From Sulfuritalea sp. (GTDB taxonomy: Bacteria; Pseudomonadota; Gammaproteobacteria; Burkholderiales; Rhodocyclaceae), in contig JAIPCS010000020.1 in the NCBI GenBank assembly GCA_021738105.1, forward strand, positions 1 to 24,284: DNA of 24,284 nucleotides. The letters run 5' to 3'. The position numbers and the translations under genes were made by a program. Within the stretch, counting starts at the first letter, position 1. Every line of letters starts with the position of its first letter. Shown here one piece after another: positions 8,572-16,634 of the stretch. Below the pieces are notes generated by a model that searched no databases, had not been told where the DNA came from, and worked only from the letters and a program-made list of their open reading frames with translations.

Positions 8572-9348
8572 ATGACCAATGATGAGCATCCCGTTCTCTC
8601 GACTCATGATTTGAGTATCCGTTTTGGCGGACACGTCGCCGTCAACAATGTGAGTTGCGAGTTTCGGCCGGGAAGCCTGACGGCAATCGTCGGCCCCAAC
8701 GGCGCGGGCAAGACCACCTACTTCAATCTGATGTCCGGGCAACTGACACCGACCTCGGGGACGGTTCATCTGTATGGCGAAGACGTGACACATCTGGGGG
8801 CGCCCCAGCGAACCCGGCGCGGCATCGGTAGAGCTTTTCAACTGACCAACCTGTTTCCCAATCTGACCGTGTTGGAAAACGTTCGATTGACGGTGCAAAG
8901 TCGAGCCGGATTGGGATTGAACATGACGTCGATGTGGTCCAGTCACGTCGAGCTGATCGAGAAGGCGGAGCATTTTATTCATTCCACAGCGCTCACCGAG
9001 CGCCGCAATGAACTGGCTTCCTCATTGCCTCATGGTGACAAGCGCAAACTCGAAATCGCCATTCTTCTTGCGCTGGAACCCGACATTTTCATGTTCGACG
9101 AGCCTACGGCCGGAATGAGCGTTGACGAAGTTCCGGTGGTGCTTGATCTGATCCATCACATCAAGGCACAAGGTGACAAGACCATTTTGCTGGTCGAGCA
9201 CAAGATGGATGTGGTGCGTTCGCTGGCCGATCGAATCATTGTGTTGCACAACGGCTATCTGGTGGCTGATGGTGATCCGGATGAGGTGATGGCCTCTCCC
9301 ATTGTGCAGGAAGCTTATCTGGGTACGGGGATGGCTGAACATGTCTGA
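8572..9348 (+). CDS. ABC transporter ATP-binding protein (LivG type)
   Basis: First ATPase of the importer, 258 residues. Walker A is GPNGAGKTT, the Q-loop region reads RAFQLTNLFPNLTVLENV, and Walker B is IFMFDEPTAGMS, followed by the H-loop LLVEHKMD. The signature motif is unusual, LPHGDKRKLEIA instead of LSGGQ; LivG proteins often carry LxHGxxRxLE at this point, so this is family-typical. The start is ATG 8572 (MTNDEHPV); the frame extends to 8482 but the extra residues show no ABC similarity. Its stop lies inside the start of the next gene. Confidence 0.92.
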   Translation: MTNDEHPVLSTHDLSIRFGGHVAVNNVSCEFRPGSLTAIVGPNGAGKTTYFNLMSGQLTPTSGTVHLYGEDVTHLGAPQRTRRGIGRAFQLTNLFPNLTVLENVRLTVQSRAGLGLNMTSMWSSHVELIEKAEHFIHSTALTERRNELASSLPHGDKRKLEIAILLALEPDIFMFDEPTAGMSVDEVPVVLDLIHHIKAQGDKTILLVEHKMDVVRSLADRIIVLHNGYLVADGDPDEVMASPIVQEAYLGTGMAEHV

Positions 9349-10075
9349 GCCCCTGCTCAAACTCGACGGCGTCCATACGCACATCGGTCAATATCACATC
9401 CTGCAAGGTGTGGATCTTGCTGTGCCGGGAACCGGTATCACTGTCTTGCTTGGGCGCAACGGAGCTGGCAAGACCACGACGTTGCGGACGATCATGGGCT
9501 TGTGGCACGCCTCAAAAGGCACCGTGCGTTACGACGGCGGAGACATCACGCAGAGCCTGACGCCGGATATCGCCATGGCCGGTATCGCCTACGTGCCGGA
9601 AAGCATGGGAATATTTTCGGACCTGACAGTCAGGGAGAATCTCTTTCTCGCGGCCCGCGGCGTAAAAAGTGTCGGCGAGATGGATGAAAAGCGTCTGGAG
9701 TGGATTTTCAGCTTCTTTGGCGCATTGAAGAAATTCTGGAATCAGCCGGCGGGGACCTTGTCCGGGGGGCAGAAGCAAATGGTGGCGATTGCTCGCGCCA
9801 TTGTCGAGCCGCGCAAGCTGTTGTTGATCGACGAGCCGACCAAGGGACTGGCACCTGCCATCATTCAGGGCATGATCGCCGCGTTCAGTGAGCTCAAGGA
9901 GACGCAGCCCATTCTGCTGGTCGAGCAAAATTTCAGCTTCGTCAGCGCTCTGGGCGATACCGTTGCCGTAATGGATGGAGGCCGCATCGTTCACTCGGGT
10001 TTGATGGCCGAACTCGCCGAAGACGCCGATTTGCAGCAAAAACTGCTAGGGCTGTCGCTGGATACTCATCAATAG
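9341..10075 (+). CDS. ABC transporter ATP-binding protein (LivF type)
   Basis: Second ATPase, 244 residues. Walker A is GRNGAGKTTT, the signature LSGGQKQMVAIARA is canonical, Walker B is LLLIDEPTKGLAP and the H-loop region is ILLVEQNFSF. The LivF-type stretch YVPESMGIFSDLTVRENL is present. The ATG at 9341 overlaps the end of the LivG-like gene by eight bases. It would form a heterodimer with that protein on the cytoplasmic side of the two permeases. Confidence 0.92.
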   Translation: MSEPLLKLDGVHTHIGQYHILQGVDLAVPGTGITVLLGRNGAGKTTTLRTIMGLWHASKGTVRYDGGDITQSLTPDIAMAGIAYVPESMGIFSDLTVRENLFLAARGVKSVGEMDEKRLEWIFSFFGALKKFWNQPAGTLSGGQKQMVAIARAIVEPRKLLLIDEPTKGLAPAIIQGMIAAFSELKETQPILLVEQNFSFVSALGDTVAVMDGGRIVHSGLMAELAEDADLQQKLLGLSLDTHQ

Positions 10076-10086
10076 GCTGATCGCAT

Positions 10087-11109
10087 ATGACAAAAATCTC
10101 GAATGTCGCGCAGCAGGACGCCTCACTTCCAAAAGTGCGCGTCGATCTGGTGCCATTGATGCTGGTGCCGGTTCTGGCATTGCTGATGCTTCCGCTGGTC
10201 GGCAGTTTCCCGACATGGGTAACCCTGACGGTAGCCGGCCTGGCCATGGGCATGATGGTATTCATGATGGCCAGCGGGTTGACCTTGATATTCGGCCTGA
10301 TGGACGTACTCAATTTCGGCCACGGTGCATTTGTTTCAGTCGGGGCCTTTACCGCCACTCTGGTTCTGTTGCCGATGAGAAACTGGGTGGAGGCCGATTC
10401 GGTCTGGATGAATCTGACGGTCGTCGGCCTCGCCATCATGTTGGCGATGGTAGTCACCGGTCTGCTCGGTTGGGCCTTTGAACGCATCATCATTCGACCG
10501 GTATACGGACTGCACCTCAAGCAGATCCTGATCACCATGGGCGGCATGATCGTCGCCGAACAGTTGATTCACGTAATCTGGGGTGCCGAGCAGATTCCGC
10601 TGCAACTGCCGACGACCTTCCGAGGTGCGTTCATTTTCGGCGATGCCGCGCTGGAAAAATACCGCCTGCTCGCCGTCGGTGTGGGGCTGGTCGTCTTTGT
10701 CGGCATGTTCCTGGTACTGAATCGCACCAAAGTAGGCTTGCTGATTCGTGCCGGTGTCGAGAATGGCGAGATGGTCGAAGCGCTCGGCTACCGCATCAGA
10801 ACATTGTTTATCGGTGTCTTTATGGCTGGATCGGCTCTCGCCGGACTCGGTGGTGTCATGTGGGGGCTGTACAAGGAAACCTTGACTGCGACCATTGGGG
10901 CCGAGATCACCGTACTGGTTTTCATTGTCATCATCATCGGTGGTCTCGGTTCGGTTGGCGGTTGCTTCATAGGTGCCATGCTGGTGGCGCTGGCGGCCAA
11001 CTACGCCGGCTTTCTGGCGCCCAAGGTGGCGCTGGTGTCAGATATCCTGATGATGGTGACGGTGCTGCTGTGGCGTCCGCAGGGCCTGTATCCGGTTGCC
11101 AAACGCTGA
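10087..11109 (+). CDS. ABC transporter permease (LivH type)
   Basis: Inner-membrane permease, 340 residues, almost entirely hydrophobic helices. LivH family hallmarks are ASGLTLIFGLMDVLNFGHGAFVSVGAF near the N terminus and GLGGVMWGLYKETLTATIGAEITVLVFIVIIIGGLGSVGG near the C terminus. It begins 11 bases after the LivF-like ATPase, so it is in the same operon. In the order seen here the permeases follow the ATPases, which differs from the classical livHMGF layout but is common in catabolic clusters. Confidence 0.92.
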   Translation: MTKISNVAQQDASLPKVRVDLVPLMLVPVLALLMLPLVGSFPTWVTLTVAGLAMGMMVFMMASGLTLIFGLMDVLNFGHGAFVSVGAFTATLVLLPMRNWVEADSVWMNLTVVGLAIMLAMVVTGLLGWAFERIIIRPVYGLHLKQILITMGGMIVAEQLIHVIWGAEQIPLQLPTTFRGAFIFGDAALEKYRLLAVGVGLVVFVGMFLVLNRTKVGLLIRAGVENGEMVEALGYRIRTLFIGVFMAGSALAGLGGVMWGLYKETLTATIGAEITVLVFIVIIIGGLGSVGGCFIGAMLVALAANYAGFLAPKVALVSDILMMVTVLLWRPQGLYPVAKR

Positions 11110-11113
11110 CATC

Positions 11114-12190
11114 ATGATCAATACCCTGCTTTCTGGTGATCTGCCTCGCAGCCGTGTCCTGTCAGCGATGCTTCTCGCTGTGTTGTTCGGACTTGTTTTG
11201 GCCCCCTTTGTCTTTCCCGGTGCCCGCTCACTGAACGTCGCGGCGACCATTTGCGTGTTCGTCGTGCTGGTCGCTTCCTATGATTTACTGCTCGGCTATA
11301 CCGGCGTCGTTTCATTTGCCCACACCATGTTTTACGGCATCGGTGCGTATGGAGTCGGTCTCGCGCTCAATAGCATGGGGCCGAGTTGGTGGGCGATTTT
11401 CGTCGGAACCAGTGGGGCTCTTGCGCTTTCACTCGTATTGGCGCTGGTGATCGGCCTGTTCTCGCTGAGGGTCAAAGCCATCTTTTACGCCATGATCACA
11501 CTGGCAGTGGCGTCGGCCTTTGCCGTGTTGGCCTCGCAGTTGTCCGACTTCACGGGTGGCGAGGATGGGCGCACCTTCCGTGTGCCGGAAATCTTGCAGC
11601 CGGGTTTCCGCCTGATCGATACCGAAATATTCGGTCGTGCAATTGACGGCAAGCTGATCACCTATTACCTGGTGTTTTTCTCCGCGCTGGCGCTGTTTCT
11701 GTTCATGCTGCGCATTGTCAATTCCCCCTTCGGCCGGGTCTTGCAGGCGATCCGCGAAAATGATTTCCGTGCCGAGGCGCTCGGCTATCGTACGGTTGTT
11801 TATCGCACGCTGGCGAACTGTCTGGGCGCCCTGATTGCCACCCTGGCGGGCGTATTGATGGCGCTCTGGCTGCGCTATGTCGGACCGAAGACCATGCTTT
11901 CCTTTGAAGTCATGACCGACATTCTGTTGATCGTGGTGATTGGGGGCATGGGCACGGTTTATGGTGCGGTGATCGGCTCGGCGCTGTTCATCCTGGCGCA
12001 GAACTACCTGCAAGTGCTGATGGGCAAAGCCTCCGTGGCAATGTCCGGGATACCCTTTCTGGCCAATCTGCTCCATCCTGATCGCTGGTTGTTATGGCTG
12101 GGTGTGCTGTTCGTGCTCTCGGTGTATTTCTTCCCAACCGGAATCGTCGGCCGTTTGCGGGCAAGGGCGCTGGCACGAGGACGACCGTGA
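11114..12190 (+). CDS. ABC transporter permease (LivM type)
   Basis: Second permease, 358 residues with multiple membrane helices. Hallmarks are YDLLLGYTGVVSFAHTMFYGIGAY, the cytoplasmic coupling stretch PFGRVLQAIRENDFRAEALGYR, and LIVVIGGMGTVYGAVIGSALF. The start is ATG 11114, four bases after the LivH-like stop; the frame is open from a TTG at 11096, but that start would overlap the previous gene and adds nothing recognisable. The stop overlaps the GTG of the crotonase gene (GTGA), which ties transport to the enzymes. Confidence 0.92.
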   Translation: MINTLLSGDLPRSRVLSAMLLAVLFGLVLAPFVFPGARSLNVAATICVFVVLVASYDLLLGYTGVVSFAHTMFYGIGAYGVGLALNSMGPSWWAIFVGTSGALALSLVLALVIGLFSLRVKAIFYAMITLAVASAFAVLASQLSDFTGGEDGRTFRVPEILQPGFRLIDTEIFGRAIDGKLITYYLVFFSALALFLFMLRIVNSPFGRVLQAIRENDFRAEALGYRTVVYRTLANCLGALIATLAGVLMALWLRYVGPKTMLSFEVMTDILLIVVIGGMGTVYGAVIGSALFILAQNYLQVLMGKASVAMSGIPFLANLLHPDRWLLWLGVLFVLSVYFFPTGIVGRLRARALARGRP

Positions 12191-12975
12191 ACCAGGTTCG
12201 GGTCGAACGCGCCGACGGTGTGGCGCGCGTGGTCCTGTGTCGGGCGGGGATGCAAAATGCTTTGGTGCCCGAGTTGCTGGCGGACTTGCTCACGGCGCTC
12301 TCCGGCTTGAAGAACGATGCGGATACTCGATCCATCGTTCTTGCGACCGAAGGGTCGGCGTTTTCGATCGGTGGCGACATGCGCCGATTCAAACTGGAAC
12401 GTGAGCGGGGCGATTTGCATGCCTACAGTGCCGGCCTGGTCAGTCAGTTGAACCAGGCGATTCTGGCCCTGATCGACCTGCCTCAGCCGGTGGTGGCCGC
12501 AGTGCACGGTCTGGTCACCGGTGGCTCAATAGGACTGGTACTGGCGGCCGATCTGGTGATTCTGGCACCGCAGGTGGTGTTCAAGGCCCACTATGCGACC
12601 GCCGGTTTCGGTCCCGATGGCGGCTGGACGGCGCTGGTGAGTCGACTCGCCGGGCGGCGGCGGGCGGCGGCGGCACTGCTACTGAACCGAAGCATTCGCG
12701 CCGAAGAGGCGGTGAGCTGGGGCCTGGCGAACGAGATTGTCACCGCCGATGCTCTGCACGATGAGGCCGCAAAAGCAGCGCGCAAGATGGCCGGCTATCC
12801 CATTGGCACCCTGCGCGCAGCAAAGCGATTGTTGTGGGGCGATCGTGAGCAACTGGCGGCGGATCTCGAGGCCGAGCGCAAGCATTTCCTCGAACTGATT
12901 GCGGGGTCGGCTGCTCAGGCGGGTGTCGATGCCTTCCTGCGTGACTTCGCCGATTACCCCGATTCACCGGATTAG
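12187..12975 (+). CDS. Crotonase-superfamily protein (enoyl-CoA hydratase/isomerase family)
   Basis: A 262-residue CoA-ester enzyme of the crotonase fold; the oxyanion-hole segments SAFSIGGDM and HGLVTGGSIGL are visible. Both glutamates used by classical enoyl-CoA hydratase are replaced: position 116 (GGSIGL) is Gly and position 136 (FKAHYATAG) is Tyr. An Asp at 144 in GFGPDGGWT remains, a position used as acid/base in PaaG-like isomerases. Isomerase or another CoA chemistry is therefore more likely than plain hydration. The start is GTG 12187, overlapping the permease stop; the frame runs back to 12094 inside the permease gene, but a longer start is unlikely. It lies in the transporter operon, 11 bases before a CoA ligase. 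Confidence 0.88.
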   Translation: MNQVRVERADGVARVVLCRAGMQNALVPELLADLLTALSGLKNDADTRSIVLATEGSAFSIGGDMRRFKLERERGDLHAYSAGLVSQLNQAILALIDLPQPVVAAVHGLVTGGSIGLVLAADLVILAPQVVFKAHYATAGFGPDGGWTALVSRLAGRRRAAAALLLNRSIRAEEAVSWGLANEIVTADALHDEAAKAARKMAGYPIGTLRAAKRLLWGDREQLAADLEAERKHFLELIAGSAAQAGVDAFLRDFADYPDSPD

Positions 12976-12986
12976 GAGAACGCACC

Positions 12987-14516
12987 ATGTTGATACCTGA
13001 CTGGCTGGTCAAACACGCGAAACAGTTTCCCGAGAAGATTGCCCTGGTCGATCTGCACAGCGGGCGTTCGGTCAGCTACGCTCAATTGAACGAACGCGCC
13101 AGCCGCTTTGCCGAATTCATGCGCGAGCGCTGGAACGTCCAGCCCGGCGACCGGATCGCGGTCTTGGCGCACAGCTCATCCGACTACGTCGAGATGCTCT
13201 ACGGCTGCGGCAAGCTCGGCGCCATCATGGTCTGCCTCAACTGGCGTCTGGCACCGGCCGAGCTGACCGGTATCGTGGAAGATGCAGGGCCGGCGGCGAT
13301 TGTCTGGGGCGAGGAATTCGACCAGACCGGCACTGCATTGGCCGCAGCGTGCAAGCTGTCGCACCAAATGGTCATCGACGCCCCGAGAGAGGGTGTCGCC
13401 GGCTACGAAACCGCTCTGGCCGACATGTCCGGCGCATCGATCGACATGCCCTGGCGCAAACATGAAGATGTCTGGTACCTGCTGTACACGGCCGGCACCA
13501 CCGGCAAACCCAAGGGCGTGTTGCAGACATGGGGCATGGCCTTTACCAACGCGGTGAATGGCATGCTGGCGGCGGGTCTGCGACGCGAAGACAAGATGCT
13601 TTCGGTACTGCCGTATTTTCACACCGGCGGACTGAATCTCTACTTGAACCCCATGATCATGTGCGGCGGCACGACCCTGATCATGCGTCAGTTCGATGTA
13701 GACCAGACCATGGATCTGTTGGAAACCGAAGCCACGGTGATGTTCGGCGTACCGGCCATTTACCTGTTTCTGAGCCAGCACAGCCGTTTCACCAGCGCCG
13801 ACTTTTCGCGGGTACGCAACTGGGCTTGCGGTGGTGCGCCGATTCCGAAGACACTGCTGGAACAGTATCTGGCCAAGGGCGTCACCATCTGCTTTGGCTT
13901 CGGCATGACCGAAACCGGGCCGACCGTATTCCTGACCGACGAAGCGACCGCCCGCAAGAAGGTCGGCACCGTAGGCAAGCCGGTGATGTACGTCGAGGGC
14001 AAAGTCGTGGATTCTGCAACGCGCCAGAGTCTCGGCGCCAATCAGCGTGGCGAGCTGCTGCTGCGCGGTCCCGGCCTTACACCGGGGTACTGGCACAAGC
14101 CGGAGGCGACCGCCAGGGCCTATGAGGACGGTTGGTTGTGCACCGGTGACATTGCCTATTTCGATGATGACGGCGATTACTACATTGTCGATCGCTCCAA
14201 GGACATGTACATCTCTGGCGGCGAAAACGTCTATCCGGCCGAAGTGGAAAACGCTATCTTCCAGATTGAAGGTGTCGCCGAGGTGGCCGTGATCGGCGTT
14301 CATGACGCCAAATGGGGTGAGGTAGGCAAAGCCATCGTCGCCCTCAAGCCGGGCGCGCAGGTGAGTGATGCGGATGTAATGGCACACTGCAAGACCAGAC
14401 TGGCCGGGTTCAAGGCACCAAAATATGTGGTGTTCGTTCCCGCCGTGGCGCGCAACGCCGCTGGCAAGCTGGACAAGCCGACCTTGCGTCAGCAGTTTGG
14501 AGACCCGGAAGGATGA
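12987..14516 (+). CDS. Acyl-CoA ligase (class I AMP-forming) 1
   Basis: ANL-superfamily enzyme, 509 residues, that adenylates a carboxylic acid and transfers it to CoA. The P-loop YTAGTTGKPKG is at about 167-177, the acyl-site motif GFGMTETGPTVF follows, and the hinge region has YEDGWLCTGDIAYFDDDG and DRSKDMYISGGENVYPAEVE. The adenylation lysine is K494 in AAGKLDK. The ribosome binding site AGGAG lies just upstream of the ATG. It resembles medium-chain, cyclic or aromatic acid ligases, but the acid cannot be deduced. It overlaps the next gene by four bases (ATGA). Together with the transporter it would give uptake followed by activation. Confidence 0.92.
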   Translation: MLIPDWLVKHAKQFPEKIALVDLHSGRSVSYAQLNERASRFAEFMRERWNVQPGDRIAVLAHSSSDYVEMLYGCGKLGAIMVCLNWRLAPAELTGIVEDAGPAAIVWGEEFDQTGTALAAACKLSHQMVIDAPREGVAGYETALADMSGASIDMPWRKHEDVWYLLYTAGTTGKPKGVLQTWGMAFTNAVNGMLAAGLRREDKMLSVLPYFHTGGLNLYLNPMIMCGGTTLIMRQFDVDQTMDLLETEATVMFGVPAIYLFLSQHSRFTSADFSRVRNWACGGAPIPKTLLEQYLAKGVTICFGFGMTETGPTVFLTDEATARKKVGTVGKPVMYVEGKVVDSATRQSLGANQRGELLLRGPGLTPGYWHKPEATARAYEDGWLCTGDIAYFDDDGDYYIVDRSKDMYISGGENVYPAEVENAIFQIEGVAEVAVIGVHDAKWGEVGKAIVALKPGAQVSDADVMAHCKTRLAGFKAPKYVVFVPAVARNAAGKLDKPTLRQQFGDPEG

Positions 14517-15406
14517 GCCGTTCCCAGCGTGTTCTGCTGCAAACCGATTTCGACCGTTTCGCAAAACTCACCGGTGACGATAATCCGATTCACTGCGATC
14601 CGGAATTCGCGGCAAAGAGCCACTTCGGGGCGACTGTCGCCCACGGCATGCTGCTGTACAGCTGCATCTGCAAGGCACTGACCGAGCAGATCGGACCAGG
14701 CGTGGTGCAACTGGAACAGACGCTGATGTTTCCCAATCCGACATTCAGTGGCGACCGTCTTCAGGTCGACCTGCATGTCGAGGCTGAAGCCGAAGGGGTG
14801 CTTGACATCGCCACCGTACTGACAAAGCTCGACAGCAGCGGCAGCGTCTGGAAAGTCGGCGCTGGTGGCACGGCAACTCCAACCGTAACGGGGCGCTGTC
14901 GCGTCGTCGCGCCCGACGCTGCATTGCCCGCGCTGGACCCGGTGGCGCACCTGGCCGAGCCAAGCGATGCCGAACTCTATGGTTTGCGAACCGGCATGAG
15001 TGCCAGTAGCACTCGAAGCTTCAGCCTGGCCGATACTGAAGAATATGGCGACTTGACGGGTGACCGCAACCCGATTTTTCGTGATGACGCCGAAGCCCGG
15101 GAGCGCGGCTTCAAAGGTCGCATCGTGCCCTGGCCGCTGTTGGCCGGGATGTTCTCCGACGTGCTTGGCACGCGCTTGCCGGGACGCGGCACAGGCTGGA
15201 TGAAACAACAGCTGCGCTACCTGTCCGCCGCGCATCCTGACGAGGCGCTGACGGCACGTGTGTCGATCACGCGATTGCGCGCCGAAAAAGAGCTGGTCAA
15301 TCTGGCGACCCGCATCAGCGCGGCCGATGGTCGTGTTGTTTGCGACGGCGAAGCGCTGGTGCTGGTGCGCAATCTGGAAAACAAATCGGGACGGATGCCG
15401 GAATGA
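14513..15406 (+). CDS. Tandem-hotdog MaoC-type (R)-specific enoyl-CoA hydratase
   Basis: A 297-residue protein with two hotdog units. The first (about 10-125) carries the full hydratase-2 motif GDDNPIHCDPEFA, with catalytic Asp22 and His27, followed by FGATVAHGMLL. The second (about 160-290) retains the same pattern, TGDRNPIFRDDAEARERGFKG, but the His position is Phe189, so it is probably structural, as in eukaryotic-type hydratase 2 pseudo-dimers. The likely reaction is reversible hydration of a trans-2-enoyl-CoA to an (R)-3-hydroxyacyl-CoA. It overlaps both neighbours by four bases, indicating coupled translation. Confidence 0.86.
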   Translation: MSRSQRVLLQTDFDRFAKLTGDDNPIHCDPEFAAKSHFGATVAHGMLLYSCICKALTEQIGPGVVQLEQTLMFPNPTFSGDRLQVDLHVEAEAEGVLDIATVLTKLDSSGSVWKVGAGGTATPTVTGRCRVVAPDAALPALDPVAHLAEPSDAELYGLRTGMSASSTRSFSLADTEEYGDLTGDRNPIFRDDAEARERGFKGRIVPWPLLAGMFSDVLGTRLPGRGTGWMKQQLRYLSAAHPDEALTARVSITRLRAEKELVNLATRISAADGRVVCDGEALVLVRNLENKSGRMPE

Positions 15407-16446
15407 AGGATGTAGGCATTCTCGGTTACGGCCTGTATTTGCCGTCGCAGCACATGAGCGCTGCGGATATCGCGGCCGCGACCCAAGGCCGATGGTCGGA
15501 AGCCGCGGTGCGTGAAAAGCTGGGCATTGTCGGCAAGACCATCCCGGGCCCTGATGACGGTACCCAGGAAATGGGCGCCCGCGCCGCGCTGGATGCGCTG
15601 GCGCGCACCGGGCTCGATGCCATGGAAATCGACCTGATTCTGTGCATGGGCGAGGAGTGGAAGGAATATCCGTTGACCACCTCGGCCATCCACATTCAGG
15701 AACGTATCGGTGCTCGAAACGCGTGGGGCATCGACCTTCAGCAACGGTGCAACACCACGCTGGCAGCGATCAAGATCGCCCGCGACATGATGATGGCCGA
15801 TCCGGAAATAGCCACAACCCTGATCGTTGGCGGCTATCGCAACGGCGACCTGATCGATTACACGGATCCGGACGTGTCGTTCATGTACGACCTGGCGGCA
15901 GCCGGAGGTGCCCTGATTCTTCGTCGCGGCCTGGGCCGCAATAGCGTGCTCGGCAGCCACATCATCACCGACGGCTCTTTCTCGCGCGATACCGGCGTGC
16001 GCTATGGCGGAACGGTGCAGCCGATCGAAGCCCTGCCGGAGGAAACCCTGAATGACCTGCGCGTCCGTGGCAACCGCAGCCTCAGCGTGTTCGACGCCGA
16101 CCACATGAAGACGGGCCTGAATCAAGTTTCAATGCCCAACTGGCTGGCCTGCATCGACCGTGCGCTGGAGAAAAGCGGCGCCACACGCGACGATATCGAT
16201 TTTCTCAATGTGCTGCACTTCAAGCGATCCATGCACAGCGACCTGCTGCAAACCCTGGGACTCAAGGAAGATCAATCGGTGTATCTGGAAGACTATGGTC
16301 ACGCCGGGCAGGTCGACTTCATGATTTCCCTGCATGAGGGCCTGCGGCAAGGGCGTCTCAAGGATGGCGATTTGATGGTGGCCATTGCGGCCGGTATCGG
16401 CTATGTGTGGGGCGCAACCGTTGTGCGCTGGGGTCCGGTGGGATGA
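15403..16446 (+). CDS. KAS III/HMG-CoA synthase-like thiolase-fold enzyme
   Basis: A 347-residue member of the decarboxylating/condensing thiolase branch related to FabH and HMG-CoA synthase. The N terminus is KDVGILGYGLYLPSQ. The nucleophile is Cys116 in DLQQRCNTTLAAI and the His is His272 in LNVLHFKRS. The place of the FabH Asn is taken by His300 in DYGHAGQVDF, with Asp305 nearby, so the triad differs from FabH. The C terminus has the AAGIGYVWGATVVRWG glycine-rich turn. The ATG overlaps the MaoC stop (ATGA). Fatty acid initiation is unlikely given the operon. Acyl transfer, Claisen condensation or the reverse cleavage of a 3-oxoacyl-CoA are candidates. The frame is open from 15340 but the overlap start is preferred. 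Confidence 0.82.
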   Translation: MKDVGILGYGLYLPSQHMSAADIAAATQGRWSEAAVREKLGIVGKTIPGPDDGTQEMGARAALDALARTGLDAMEIDLILCMGEEWKEYPLTTSAIHIQERIGARNAWGIDLQQRCNTTLAAIKIARDMMMADPEIATTLIVGGYRNGDLIDYTDPDVSFMYDLAAAGGALILRRGLGRNSVLGSHIITDGSFSRDTGVRYGGTVQPIEALPEETLNDLRVRGNRSLSVFDADHMKTGLNQVSMPNWLACIDRALEKSGATRDDIDFLNVLHFKRSMHSDLLQTLGLKEDQSVYLEDYGHAGQVDFMISLHEGLRQGRLKDGDLMVAIAAGIGYVWGATVVRWGPVG

Positions 16447-16454
16447 GATTTGCT
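16439..16454 (+). promoter_or_regulatory. Possible second sigma-54 (-24/-12) promoter
   Basis: TGGGATGAGATTTGCT overlaps the KAS III-like stop codon. GG (16440-16441) and GC (16452-16453) have the 10-base spacing, and the -12 half TTGCT is perfect. The -24 half matches five of seven consensus bases. It would start transcription about 170 bases before the second ligase gene. The match is weaker than the site at 7126, and the longer gap of 188 bases here is the only other support. Confidence 0.35.
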
Positions 16455-16634
16455 GCAACCTGACCCTGAAGTCGGCGGTGGTGATACGGGTTCGACAGCG
16501 ACCGTTGTCCGGAAATAGTCGGTTAAAAACTTGAAGGACAGGTCCAATCAGTTCCGCCTGATCTGATGCGCTCGAACATTCGTTCGTTTTCTGCCTGCAA
16601 CCGCGCCGCAGTGGAACTTGCTACATTTCGGGCC

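Noticed and set aside
12094..12186. Longer start for the crotonase inside the permease gene
   Set aside because: The GTG at 12187 overlaps the permease stop in the manner seen throughout this operon and gives the normal crotonase length.
13176..14564. Long minus-strand open frame (462 codons) opposite ligase 1
   Set aside because: It mirrors the codon bias of a clear acyl-CoA ligase on the + strand and has no recognisable motifs.
16494..16509. GACA..TGTC inverted repeat as an activator site
   Set aside because: Short arms with a G-T mismatch, and it sits downstream of the candidate promoter, so it is mentioned only as a side note.
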